This document shows, one piece after another, positions 1 to 5,457 of a stretch of 8,320 bases of DNA (position 1 is the stretch's first letter; each line of letters opens with the position of its first letter). The stretch spans positions 1-8,320 of the forward strand of contig QNVD01000243.1 of assembly GCA_004347925.1 (NCBI GenBank), in the 5' to 3' direction. Source of the stretch: Hadesarchaea archaeon (GTDB lineage Archaea; Hadarchaeota; Hadarchaeia; Hadarchaeales; WYZ-LMO6). The notes beneath the pieces were generated by a model that searched no databases, was not told where the DNA came from, and saw only the letters and a program-made list of their open reading frames with translations. Both the position numbers and the translations under genes were made by a program.

Positions 1-458
1 CCCAGCCCCCTGGGGGCGGGCTTGAGGGTGATCTCCACGCTCCCGTACTTTCCCCTCCCCTCCACGGGGACGGAGTGGGGCCGGTCGCACCTGCACTCCC
101 AGCTGCCGCAGCCGCGGGCGATCTCCACCAGGTTCATCTTGGCCGTGAGCGTGGCCTTCCTTATCGCCTCCCTTATCTCCCTGGCGCTGTTGTGCCCCAC
201 CCCCACCAGGCCGTCCCTGTTCCCCACCGCCACCAGGATCTTGTACTTGTTCCTCCTCCCCGACTTGTGCATGCGCTGCACGAGGCTTATGGAGAGGATC
301 CTGTCCTCCAGGCCCGGGACGAGGAAGTCCACGATCTCGGGCTCCTTGATGGGGATGCCCCTCCTGAGAATCTCGGAGAGGCTCTTCACCTTTCCCTCCT
401 TCACCTCCCTGCCTATCGCGGTCCTCGGCTCCCAGGCCTCCAGCGGGTTCTTCTCCAT
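1..458 (-). CDS. rps5: 30S ribosomal protein S5 (uS5), 3'-truncated by window edge
   Basis: Small-subunit ribosomal protein at the decoding side of the 30S subunit. The first 152 codons are visible and the stop lies beyond position 1; archaeal S5 is usually about 210-220 residues. The N-terminal part carries the double-stranded-RNA-binding-like S5 fold, including the run KYKILVAVGNRDGLVGVGHN. The archaeal Cys-rich signature ARGCGSWECRCDRPHSVP follows, with PAPRGLG at the cut edge. The ATG start at 458 lies 4 bases after the L18 stop, preceded by a GGTGAGGTG ribosome-binding stretch, so it is probably translationally coupled to L18. The position after L18 is the standard archaeal order (L30 and L15 normally follow). 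Identity is certain; only the 3' end is missing. Confidence 0.97.
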   Translation of the reverse strand, partial: MEKNPLEAWEPRTAIGREVKEGKVKSLSEILRRGIPIKEPEIVDFLVPGLEDRILSISLVQRMHKSGRRNKYKILVAVGNRDGLVGVGHNSAREIREAIRKATLTAKMNLVEIARGCGSWECRCDRPHSVPVEGRGKYGSVEITLKPAPRGL

Positions 459-462
459 CACC

Positions 463-1029
463 TCACCCACCCAACCTCTCCATCAGCTCCTTTTTTACCT
501 CCTCGAAGTGCCTGGGGAGCTCCTCCGGGGGCAGCCCCCTCTTGAGGTACTCCGAGAACCTCCTCTCGTAACCCCCCTCCTCCTTCAGCCTCTGAGCGTA
601 GCTGGCGATGTGCTCCCCCCTGATCCTCTCCTCCCCCGGAAGCATCTCCTCCGAGTGGGGTATCCTGAGGCCCGCGTCCAGGGCCCCCTTGAGCACGGCG
701 AAGACCCTGGAGGAAGGAACGGGATCGTGGAGGCCCACGTCCAGAACGCACTCCTCCACCCCCCCCTTCCTCGCCCTCAGGCCGCACATCAGGCCCACCA
801 GGTAGGCCGCCGGGGTGTTGGAGGTCCCCCCCTTCCAGCCGAACTCCCTCAGCTCCCCCGAGAAGGCCGAGGCCCTGACCCTGTCCCCCCGGGGGTGGAA
901 CTCCACCACCTGCGCCCTCACGTGGTTCAGGGAAACCCTGGCCACCAGGCGGGGCTTCCCGGACTTCAGGAGCCTGAACCTGAGCCTGTAGTCCGTCCTC
1001 CCCTCCCTCCTCCTCCTGAAGCACCTCAC
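463..1029 (-). CDS. rpl18: 50S ribosomal protein L18 (uL18), archaeal type
   Basis: 188-residue 5S rRNA-binding protein of the large subunit, in the long archaeal/eukaryal form (about 190 residues) rather than the roughly 120-residue bacterial one. The Arg-rich N-terminus contains [20 protein letters not shown], followed by the typical [18 protein letters not shown] segment. [13 protein letters not shown] stretch and the C-terminal LDVGLHDP and [19 protein letters not shown] regions also match archaeal L18. I chose the GTG at 1029 because it overlaps the L19e stop as GTGA. The reading frame stays open upstream into L19e, but the upstream sequence is not L18-like. It belongs to the tightly packed ribosomal operon, with S5 starting 4 bases after its stop. 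Confidence 0.96.
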   Translation of the reverse strand: MRCFRRRREGRTDYRLRFRLLKSGKPRLVARVSLNHVRAQVVEFHPRGDRVRASAFSGELREFGWKGGTSNTPAAYLVGLMCGLRARKGGVEECVLDVGLHDPVPSSRVFAVLKGALDAGLRIPHSEEMLPGEERIRGEHIASYAQRLKEEGGYERRFSEYLKRGLPPEELPRHFEEVKKELMERLGG

Positions 1030-1448
1030 TCCTTCCCCTCCCTCTCCTTGAGGTACGCCTCCAGGTGGGCCTTGGTCCTGAAGTACCCTCCGCTTACCCT
1101 GCGGTAGAGCCTGCGGTACTCCGACCTGCTGATCTTCCCGCTCTCCCTGAGCTCCCTCAGCCTCTTCCTGAGGGCCCTCACCCTCCTCATCCACCTCTCC
1201 TTCTCCGGAAGCCTGGCCCCCCAGGAGCCCTTCCTGCTGCCCGGCCCCCTCTTCCCCTCCCTCTTCCTCCCCCGGCTTATCCCCCTAACCGGCCTGGCCT
1301 TTATCGCCCCCTCCCTTATCAGGCGCTCCACGTCCCTCCTGGTGATGGCCGAGGAGATCTCCTCCGCCCTCGCCGGATCCATCCAGATCCTGTTCTCCCC
1401 CACCCCAAGGATGCTGGCCGCCAGCCTCCGCTGGGTGGTGAGCTTCAT
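1026..1448 (-). CDS. rpl19e: 50S ribosomal protein L19e (eL19)
   Basis: 140-residue large-subunit protein found only in Archaea and Eukarya; usual archaeal length is about 150. The start [20 protein letters not shown] and the following [19 protein letters not shown] are classic L19e. A Gly/Arg-rich linker ([20 protein letters not shown]) and a basic C-terminal helix ending in [17 protein letters not shown] complete the family pattern. The ATG at 1448 overlaps the L32e stop (ATGA) and has GGAGG five bases upstream, so the start is well supported. Its own stop overlaps the L18 GTG start. No anomaly was seen. Confidence 0.97.
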   Translation of the reverse strand: MKLTTQRRLAASILGVGENRIWMDPARAEEISSAITRRDVERLIREGAIKARPVRGISRGRKREGKRGPGSRKGSWGARLPEKERWMRRVRALRKRLRELRESGKISRSEYRRLYRRVSGGYFRTKAHLEAYLKEREGKE

Positions 1449-1795
1449 TCACTCCTCCCCGGGTTGAGCACCCTCAGGCCCAGCTCCCTGGCCCTGGAAA
1501 GGATCTGGGCCCTCTTCCTCCCCCCCACCCCCGATGAGATCCTCACCGCCTGCGCGGAGGGGTCCAGCCCCTCCAGCTCCTCCGGCCGGCTGACCAGCAC
1601 CTCCCTCAGACCGCTGGGGTGCAGACCCCTGAGCTCCCGGGGGTTGCGGTAGCCCACCTTCACCGTCGCCGCCCTTCCCTTGAGCCCCAGCCTCCTCTTG
1701 CTGTCCTTCCCCTTGGGCCTCCTCCACTTCTCCCCCAGCCTCTTGTACCTGAACCACTCCTGCCTCAAAAACCTGGGAAGCTTTCTCTTCTCCAT
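1445..1795 (-). CDS. rpl32e: 50S ribosomal protein L32e (eL32)
   Basis: 116-residue large-subunit protein found only in Archaea and Eukarya, binding 23S rRNA. The core signature FLRQEWFRYKRLGEKWRRPK followed by GKDSKRRLGLKGRAA, then VGYRNPRELRGLHPSG, is diagnostic. A short C-terminal half with ISSGVGGRKRAQILSRARELG follows. Some archaeal homologues have a longer N-terminal extension; this one is near the minimal form. The ATG at 1795 starts one base after the L6 stop and is preceded by a GAGAGGGG ribosome-binding stretch. Its stop overlaps the L19e ATG (ATGA), indicating coupled translation. Confidence 0.97.
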   Translation of the reverse strand: MEKRKLPRFLRQEWFRYKRLGEKWRRPKGKDSKRRLGLKGRAATVKVGYRNPRELRGLHPSGLREVLVSRPEELEGLDPSAQAVRISSGVGGRKRAQILSRARELGLRVLNPGRSE

Positions 1796-1796
1796 C

Positions 1797-2318
1797 TCAT
1801 CCCCTCTCGAAGAGGTAGCACCCGTCCTGGAAGACCCTGGGATCCTTTCCCTTCGGCCTGCTGGCCTGCTCTATGTTCAGCGCCGTCTGGCCCACCTCCT
1901 CCTTGTCCACCCCCCTCACCAGGATCTCGTCCCCCACCACCTCCACCTCCGCCCCCCCCACTATCCTGGCCACCCTGGGCACCTTCTCCCCCAGCAGGTT
2001 GTGGATGGTAACCCTGTCCCCCTCCACCTTCACCGTGATGGGGAAGTGGGAGTAGACGATCTTGAGCTTGTAGACGAACCCCTGGGTGACCCCCTTGAAG
2101 GCGTTGCGCAGGTGGGCCTTCACGGTCCCCGCCATGGCCTTCACCTTCCTCTTGTCCGAGCGGGAGTAGATCCTCACCTTGTTCCCCTCCCTCCTGACCT
2201 CCAGGTCCCTCAGACTGAGGTTCCTCACCACCTTTCCCTTCGGTCCGCTCACCTCCACCCTTCCTCCCTCGATCTTCACCTCCACCCCCTCCGGGATCTC
2301 TATCTCCTCCACGACCAT
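1797..2318 (-). CDS. rpl6: 50S ribosomal protein L6 (uL6)
   Basis: 173-residue protein near the GTPase-associated region of the 50S subunit, close to the usual archaeal length of about 177-184. It begins MVVEEIEIPEGVEVKIEGG and has the two repeated L6 domains. The first includes VEVSGPKGKVVRNL. The second includes HFPITVKVEGDRVTIHNLLG and the conserved VRGVDKEEVGQTALNIEQA segment. The frame is open upstream to about 2507, but the ATG at 2318 matches the family start and sits 8 bases after the S8 stop behind GGTGAGAGG. The upstream in-frame sequence overlaps S8 and is unrelated to L6. L32e begins one base after its stop. Confidence 0.96.
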   Translation of the reverse strand: MVVEEIEIPEGVEVKIEGGRVEVSGPKGKVVRNLSLRDLEVRREGNKVRIYSRSDKRKVKAMAGTVKAHLRNAFKGVTQGFVYKLKIVYSHFPITVKVEGDRVTIHNLLGEKVPRVARIVGGAEVEVVGDEILVRGVDKEEVGQTALNIEQASRPKGKDPRVFQDGCYLFERG

Positions 2319-2326
2319 CCTCTCAC

Positions 2327-2704
2327 CTAGTACACGTAGGCCAGCAGCCTTCCCCCTATTCCCCTCTCCTTGGCCTTGGCCAGGGACATGATCCCCTGGG
2401 AGGAGGTTATGACGATGGTTCCCAGCCCGCTGGCCGGGAGGAACCTCTTCTCCCACTTCTCGTACTCCCCCTTCTTCAGGGAGTGCCTGGGCTTCACGGC
2501 CCCGCACCTGTTGATCCTCCCCGCCAGCCTGACCCTCAGCCCCTCCCCCTCCCTCTCGAAGCCCTCTATGTAGCCCTCCTCCCTGAAGACCCCCAGGACC
2601 CCCTCGATGAGCTTGGAGGAGGGAAAGATGAAGACCTCCCTCTTTCCCGCCTTCTCGTAGTTGTTGATCTTGGAGAGGGCGTTGGCCAGGGGATCGAGGA
2701 GCAT
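2327..2704 (-). CDS. rps8: 30S ribosomal protein S8 (uS8)
   Basis: 125-residue 16S rRNA-binding protein, slightly shorter than the typical archaeal 130. The N-terminus MLLDPLANALSKINNYEKAG is the family start, followed by SSKLIEGVLGVFREEGYI. The middle contains the archaeal INRCGAVKPRHSLKKGEYEKWEKRFLP-type region (2439-2520 roughly). The C-terminus contains GLGTIVITSSQGIMSLAKAKE and ends GGRLLAYVY, as expected for archaeal S8. The ATG at 2704 lies 9 bases after the S14 stop, with GGTGG just upstream. It is intact and shows no anomalies. Confidence 0.97.
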   Translation of the reverse strand: MLLDPLANALSKINNYEKAGKREVFIFPSSKLIEGVLGVFREEGYIEGFEREGEGLRVRLAGRINRCGAVKPRHSLKKGEYEKWEKRFLPASGLGTIVITSSQGIMSLAKAKERGIGGRLLAYVY

Positions 2705-2713
2705 CCTGCCACC

Positions 2714-2857
2714 TTACTGGTACTTCTTGAAGCCCAGCCTAGGGGCCATCTCCCTGAAGCACCTCCTGCAGAGGTATAGCCCGTACCTGGTGTACACTGG
2801 ACCCGACCTGCCGCACCTCCTGCACTTGTGCGCCCCCTTTCCGAAGACCCTCTTCAC
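2714..2857 (-). CDS. rps14: 30S ribosomal protein S14, zinc-binding type (uS14)
   Basis: A very short gene that is easily missed: 47 residues filling the gap between L5 and S8. The translation has two CxxC knuckles, KCRRCG (Cys12, Cys15) and LCRRCF (Cys30, Cys33), which form one Zn site. The ending [13 protein letters not shown] is the invariant S14 C-terminus. Archaeal S14 is usually about 50-56 residues, so the N-terminal tail is reduced to [10 protein letters not shown]. The start is a GTG at 2857 whose last two bases plus A form the L5 stop (GTGA overlap), preceded by GGTGGTGGA. No longer start is available that matches the family. TAA is the stop, and S8 starts 9 bases later. Confidence 0.93.
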   Translation of the reverse strand: MKRVFGKGAHKCRRCGRSGPVYTRYGLYLCRRCFREMAPRLGFKKYQ

Positions 2858-3363
2858 TCCACCACCGTTACTCCCCACTTCTCGGTCACGAATTTTATGG
2901 CTTCCTCCCTGGTGATGGCGTGGGAGGAGGGTATCCTCCTGCGCTGCCTCTTCCTCCTCTTCACCCTGTAACCCGGCCTCTCCAGGGTGACGCAGACGTC
3001 CATCCCGAACATCCCTATCTCGGGGTCATACCTGACCCCCGGCAGGTCTATGTACTCCTTTATCCCGAAGGAGAAGTTACCCTGGCCGTCGAAGCTCCTG
3101 GAGGACAGGCGGTTGTCCACCGCCTGCAGGAGCTTGGGCAGCATCTCCTCCGCCCTCCTTCCCCTCAGCGTGACCTTCACCCCCACGGGTTCCCCCTTCC
3201 TCATCCCGAACTCCCTCACGGTCTTCTTGGCCAGGGTGCGGGCGGGCTTCTGCCCGGTCAGGCGCTCCAGCAGGGTCTCAGCCTTGGACAGCTTCTCACC
3301 CCCTTCTCCCACCCCTATGTTGAGGGTGACCTTTTCCACCCTCACCTCCCGCATGGGGTTCAA
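2854..3363 (-). CDS. rpl5: 50S ribosomal protein L5 (uL5)
   Basis: 169-residue protein that helps anchor 5S rRNA and contacts P-site tRNA. Family hallmarks are [20 protein letters not shown] near the N-terminus, the [20 protein letters not shown] region, and [14 protein letters not shown]. Further hallmarks are [27 protein letters not shown] (about 3012-3092) and a basic tail with [17 protein letters not shown]. The preferred start is a TTG at 3363. It gives MNPMREVRV, retaining the NPM motif seen in other archaeal L5 proteins, overlaps the S4e stop as TTGA, and has a strong GGAGGTGA just upstream. The ATG at 3354 has no such site. Its stop overlaps the S14 GTG. Confidence 0.95.
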   Translation of the reverse strand: MNPMREVRVEKVTLNIGVGEGGEKLSKAETLLERLTGQKPARTLAKKTVREFGMRKGEPVGVKVTLRGRRAEEMLPKLLQAVDNRLSSRSFDGQGNFSFGIKEYIDLPGVRYDPEIGMFGMDVCVTLERPGYRVKRRKRQRRRIPSSHAITREEAIKFVTEKWGVTVVE

Positions 3364-4049
3364 GCCCTCACCTCCAGGGGCCTGTCTCCCGTGGGGATGA
3401 CGTACTCCAGGGGGGCCTGGAACCTCTCCCCGTCCGTCTCCAGCTCCACCGTCCTCCCCTCCACCGAAACTATCCTGCCTACCCTGCCCACGTTCTTTCC
3501 ACCCCTCACCAGCGCCCAGCTGCCCGGCTGGAGGGGGATCCTCTCCAGCACCCGGTAGTCGGGGAGGGAGATCCTGACGGCGTCCCCCACCCTGAATTCC
3601 CGGTAGTCCCCCACCACCGTCTTGCCGTCGTGAAGGGAGAGCTGGATCTTGCCCCCCTTCACCGTGTGTTTGCCCTCCACCCTGCAGAGCTTGGAGGAGG
3701 CATCCTTCACGGGGAGGGGGAGGAGCCTCCCGTTCCTGTCCACGGAGATCAGGAAGGAGGCCCCCAGGCAGGGCAGGGTCACCACATCCAGGAGGCCCAC
3801 GGGGAAGCGGTGCTCCGTCCTCACCCTTCCGTCCACCAGCACCTTCCTCTCCGCCAGCACCTTCTTGGTCTCCGCCAGGGTGGAGGTGAGGCCCAGCTGG
3901 TCCCTGAGCAGGACGGCCAGGGGGAGGGAGAAGGAGGCGGGGTGGGGTCCAGGGCCTGGCTTCACCGCCCAGGGTAAGGACTTCCTCGGCAGCTTGACCG
4001 CGCGCGGTACCGCATACCGCCTGAGGTGCTTGCTCGGACCCTTCACCAT
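3360..4049 (-). CDS. rps4e: 30S ribosomal protein S4e (eS4), first gene of the visible ribosomal operon
   Basis: 229-residue small-subunit protein found only in Archaea and Eukarya. The order is an N-terminal basic tail with [20 protein letters not shown], then an S4-like RNA-binding region. That region includes the family run [20 protein letters not shown], and [20 protein letters not shown] follows. A C-terminal KOW motif lies around [18 protein letters not shown]. Length is close to the archaeal norm (about 235-245). The ATG at 4049 has GAGGT six bases upstream. In most archaea L24 immediately precedes this gene; here the upstream DNA is a roughly 100-base divergent spacer followed by plus-strand MoaD-like genes, so S4e is the operon head. 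Its stop overlaps the L5 TTG (TTGA). Confidence 0.96.
   Translation of the reverse strand: MVKGPSKHLRRYAVPRAVKLPRKSLPWAVKPGPGPHPASFSLPLAVLLRDQLGLTSTLAETKKVLAERKVLVDGRVRTEHRFPVGLLDVVTLPCLGASFLISVDRNGRLLPLPVKDASSKLCRVEGKHTVKGGKIQLSLHDGKTVVGDYREFRVGDAVRISLPDYRVLERIPLQPGSWALVRGGKNVGRVGRIVSVEGRTVELETDGERFQAPLEYVIPTGDRPLEVRA
3368..3375 (-). promoter_or_regulatory. Shine-Dalgarno site that decides the L5 TTG start
   Basis: On the minus strand GGAGGTGA lies four bases before the TTG at 3363, or six when counted from GGAGGT. It lies inside the S4e coding end. Its spacing favours TTG at 3363 over the in-frame ATG nine bases further on. The same stop/start arrangement (xTGA overlap) recurs elsewhere in the operon. 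Confidence 0.7.
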
Positions 4050-4147
4050 TTTTCGACCTCTATACTTCTTCTCCCCTTTCTTAAAGGGTACTGAGAACCC
4101 GGCCGCCTCCCCCCAGCCCTTTTTTACCTCCCCTCCCTCCTTTCTTG
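4050..4147. promoter_or_regulatory. Divergent spacer with promoters for rps4e (minus) and the MoaD-like pair (plus)
   Basis: Non-coding gap between divergently transcribed genes. On the plus strand CTTTTTTACC (about 4118-4127) is centred roughly 25 bases before the ATG at 4148. That is the archaeal TATA-to-start distance for a leaderless message, and the bases just before that ATG are pyrimidine-rich with no Shine-Dalgarno site. On the minus strand CTTTAA (4086-4081) could serve as the TATA box for rps4e, and GAGGT at 4060-4056 is a ribosome-binding site six bases before its ATG. Both TATA assignments are weak. No RNA structure was recognised. Confidence 0.4.
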
Positions 4148-4423
4148 ATGGTCAGGGTCAGGTTCTTCGCCAAGTTCAGGGAGCTGGCGGGGACGGGGGA
4201 GATGGAGGTGGAGGCCAGCGATGTCCGCTCCCTCCTCACCGCCCTCCACGCCCGGAACCGGGAGCTGGGGGAGGCCCTCCTGGAGGACCCCAAGGGGGTG
4301 AAGCTCAGGAAGACCGTGAAGGTGCTGGTGAACGGCAGGGAGGCCAGGTGGCTGCGGGGCCTGGACACCCCCCTCCGGGAGGGGGATGTGGTTTACCTCT
4401 TCCCCCCCGTGGGGGGAGGGTAG
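4148..4423 (+). CDS. MoaD/ThiS-family beta-grasp sulfur carrier (ubiquitin-like), first of a tandem pair
   Basis: 91-residue small protein of the MoaD/ThiS superfamily. The N-terminus VRVRFFAKFRELAG is the standard MoaD opening strand and helix. The middle KTVKVLVNGREARWLRGLDT and the DTPLREGDVVYLFPPVGGG ending are also typical. Family members carry a C-terminal thiocarboxylate for molybdopterin synthesis, or act as protein modifiers (SAMPs) in archaea after adenylation by an E1-like enzyme. The tail has three glycines rather than the minimal two. ATG at 4148 is chosen over the adjacent TTG at 4145. The next gene begins one base after its TAG stop, so the two are probably co-transcribed. Whether it serves molybdopterin, tRNA thiolation or protein tagging cannot be decided from sequence. 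Confidence 0.85.
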   Translation: MVRVRFFAKFRELAGTGEMEVEASDVRSLLTALHARNRELGEALLEDPKGVKLRKTVKVLVNGREARWLRGLDTPLREGDVVYLFPPVGGG

Positions 4424-4424
4424 G

Positions 4425-4628
4425 ATGAGGGTGAGGGTGAGGGTGCTGGAGGAGCTGGAGGAGAGGGAGGTGGAGCTGCCCGAGGGCTCCACCGTGCGGG
4501 AGCTCCTCTCGGCCCTGGGGCTGAGGGAGGGGATAGTGGTGGTGAGGGAGAGGAGGGTCCTGAGGGAGGAGGAGAGGCTGGCGGAGGGGGACAGGGTGAG
4601 GATCCTCCCGGTGGCCATAGGGGGATAG
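4425..4628 (+). CDS. Small ThiS/SAMP-like ubiquitin-fold protein with C-terminal Gly-Gly
   Basis: 67-residue beta-grasp protein ending RILPVAIGG. It starts MRVRVRVLEELEEREVELPE, then has STVRELLSALGL (the helix of the fold) and IVVVRERRVLREEERLAEGD, giving a compact ThiS/TtuB/SAMP2-like outline. Such short archaeal members often act as sulfur carriers for tRNA 2-thiouridine formation or as conjugated modifiers; that role is inference. The ATG at 4425 is one base after the stop of the preceding MoaD-like gene, with GGAGG nearby, indicating coupled translation. The opening codons are a threefold GAGGGT hexamer repeat that encodes the alternating RV strand. No E1-like or MoaE partner is visible in the window. 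Confidence 0.82.
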   Translation: MRVRVRVLEELEEREVELPEGSTVRELLSALGLREGIVVVRERRVLREEERLAEGDRVRILPVAIGG

Positions 4629-4642
4629 GGGGGTGCAGGAAA

Positions 4643-4651
4643 CCTTATAAG
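4643..4651 (+). promoter_or_regulatory. Archaeal TATA box for the phasin-like gene
   Basis: CCTTATAAG, preceded by purine-rich GCAGGAAA resembling a BRE, lies about 33 bases before the ATG at 4681. A start site about 26 bases downstream of its centre would leave a leader of only a few bases. The GGGGGGAAGGA stretch in between is too far from the ATG to be a good ribosome-binding site, so leaderless or near-leaderless translation is likely. It is the clearest TATA element in the window and gives the gene transcription independent of the MoaD-like pair. Confidence 0.65.
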
Positions 4652-4680
4652 GGGCATGGGGGGAAGGAAAAGCGAAGAAC

Positions 4681-4986
4681 ATGGAGCCCAAGGACTACCT
4701 GGAGATGGTGAGGGGCTTCTACAAGATGGGCTTCTCGGTGGCCCGGACCACCCTGGACATGATGAAGGTGGCCATGGACAGCTACGTGAACCTGTACGAG
4801 CTCTACATGCGCCCCCTGCTTCCCGCCGAGGTCTACGAGAGCATGAAGAAGACGTTGGAGGCCTACCTGGAGTCCCAGGGGAGGGTCTTCGAGAACTTCA
4901 AGAAGCTCCTGGACAGCTTCGAGAGGCAGCAGGACGAGGTCTTCAGCAAGTTCTTGGAGATGACCAAGACCCAGAAGACCCAGTAG
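4681..4986 (+). CDS. Small all-helical phasin-like protein, probable PHA granule-associated protein
   Basis: 101-residue protein with no cysteine, signal peptide or transmembrane segment. It is predicted almost entirely helical, with a first amphipathic helix around GFYKMGFSVARTTLDMMKVA and a Pro break at MRPLLPAEVY. A second heptad-rich helix runs from about residue 58 to 95 (FENFKKLLDSFERQQDEVF), ending in a polar TKTQKTQ tail. This size and amphipathic helical character fit phasins, which coat polyhydroxyalkanoate granules, but I see no diagnostic phasin motif. The functional call rests mainly on position: it converges on phaJ-phaC-phaE with only 3 bases between the stops. It has its own TATA box. 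Alternatives are a regulator or an accessory PhaC-binding helix protein. Confidence 0.6.
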   Translation: MEPKDYLEMVRGFYKMGFSVARTTLDMMKVAMDSYVNLYELYMRPLLPAEVYESMKKTLEAYLESQGRVFENFKKLLDSFERQQDEVFSKFLEMTKTQKTQ

Positions 4987-4989
4987 CCC

Positions 4990-5457
4990 TCACCAGACCA
5001 GTACCTTGACGTAGCCCTCCGCCACCTTTTTTTCCCCCACCCAGCACTTCACCTCTATCCTGTAGCGGTTCTTCTCCTTCTCGGTGATGACCCCCTCCAC
5101 CCTGACCGTGTCCCCTATCCTCACGGGGGCCGTGTACCTGAAGCCGTCCTCCAGCAGGACCACGGTGCCCGGGATCCTCGCCACGGCCGCCGACACCAGG
5201 CTCGTGGTCAGCATCCCGTGAGCCACCCTCCCGCCGAACCTCGTCCTGGAGGCCGCCTCCTCGTCGAAGTGCAGGGGGTTGAGGTCCCCGGAGACCAGGC
5301 CGAAGAGGGCCACGTCCGCCTCGGTCACCCTTTTCTCGTAGGTGATCCTGGCGCCCACCTCGAACTCCCCTCCGAACTTCTCGAACTCCTTGAGCTCCCC
5401 TCCCGCCTCGGAGTAGATCCTTGAGAGCTCCCTCAGTCTGACCTCTCCACCACCCAC
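4990..5457 (-). CDS. phaJ: (R)-specific enoyl-CoA hydratase, MaoC family (PhaJ-like)
   Basis: Hot-dog-fold hydratase converting trans-2-enoyl-CoA to (R)-3-hydroxyacyl-CoA, the monomer for PHA synthase. The hydratase-2 motif FGLVSGDLNPLHFDEEAA is complete, with catalytic Asp58 and His63, followed by RFGGRVAHGML. It is 155 residues from the GTG at 5457, against about 135-140 for common PhaJ; the extra 30 or so residues are a charged N-terminal extension. That GTG has GGAGG seven bases upstream and overlaps phaC by 25 bases. Alternatives are an in-frame GTG at GARITYEK (shorter, family-like) or a CTG overlapping the phaC stop. The order phaE-phaC-phaJ makes monomer supply for PHA its likely job. 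Confidence in the family is high; the start is uncertain. Confidence 0.88.
   Translation of the reverse strand: MGGGEVRLRELSRIYSEAGGELKEFEKFGGEFEVGARITYEKRVTEADVALFGLVSGDLNPLHFDEEAASRTRFGGRVAHGMLTTSLVSAAVARIPGTVVLLEDGFRYTAPVRIGDTVRVEGVITEKEKNRYRIEVKCWVGEKKVAEGYVKVLVW
5027..5033 (+). terminator. Possible T-run terminator for the phasin-like transcript
   Basis: Seven consecutive T on the plus strand about 40 bases after the phasin-like stop, inside the 3' part of the convergent phaJ gene. Archaeal RNA polymerase can terminate at U-tracts without a hairpin. There is no strong stem upstream. The equivalent on the minus strand after phaJ was not seen. Confidence 0.25.

Noticed and set aside
22..1107. 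Long plus-strand open frame over the L19e-L18-S5 region
   Set aside because: It is antisense to three certain ribosomal genes, Pro/Leu-rich and low complexity. High G+C content leaves the complementary frames free of stops.
1030..1194. N-terminal extension of L18 into L19e
   Set aside because: It is antiphase to L19e coding and unlike L18; the GTG at 1029 gives the normal archaeal length.
2319..2507. N-terminal extension of L6 upstream of the ATG at 2318
   Set aside because: The frame is open, but it overlaps S8 in another frame, does not resemble L6, and the ATG at 2318 has a good ribosome-binding site.
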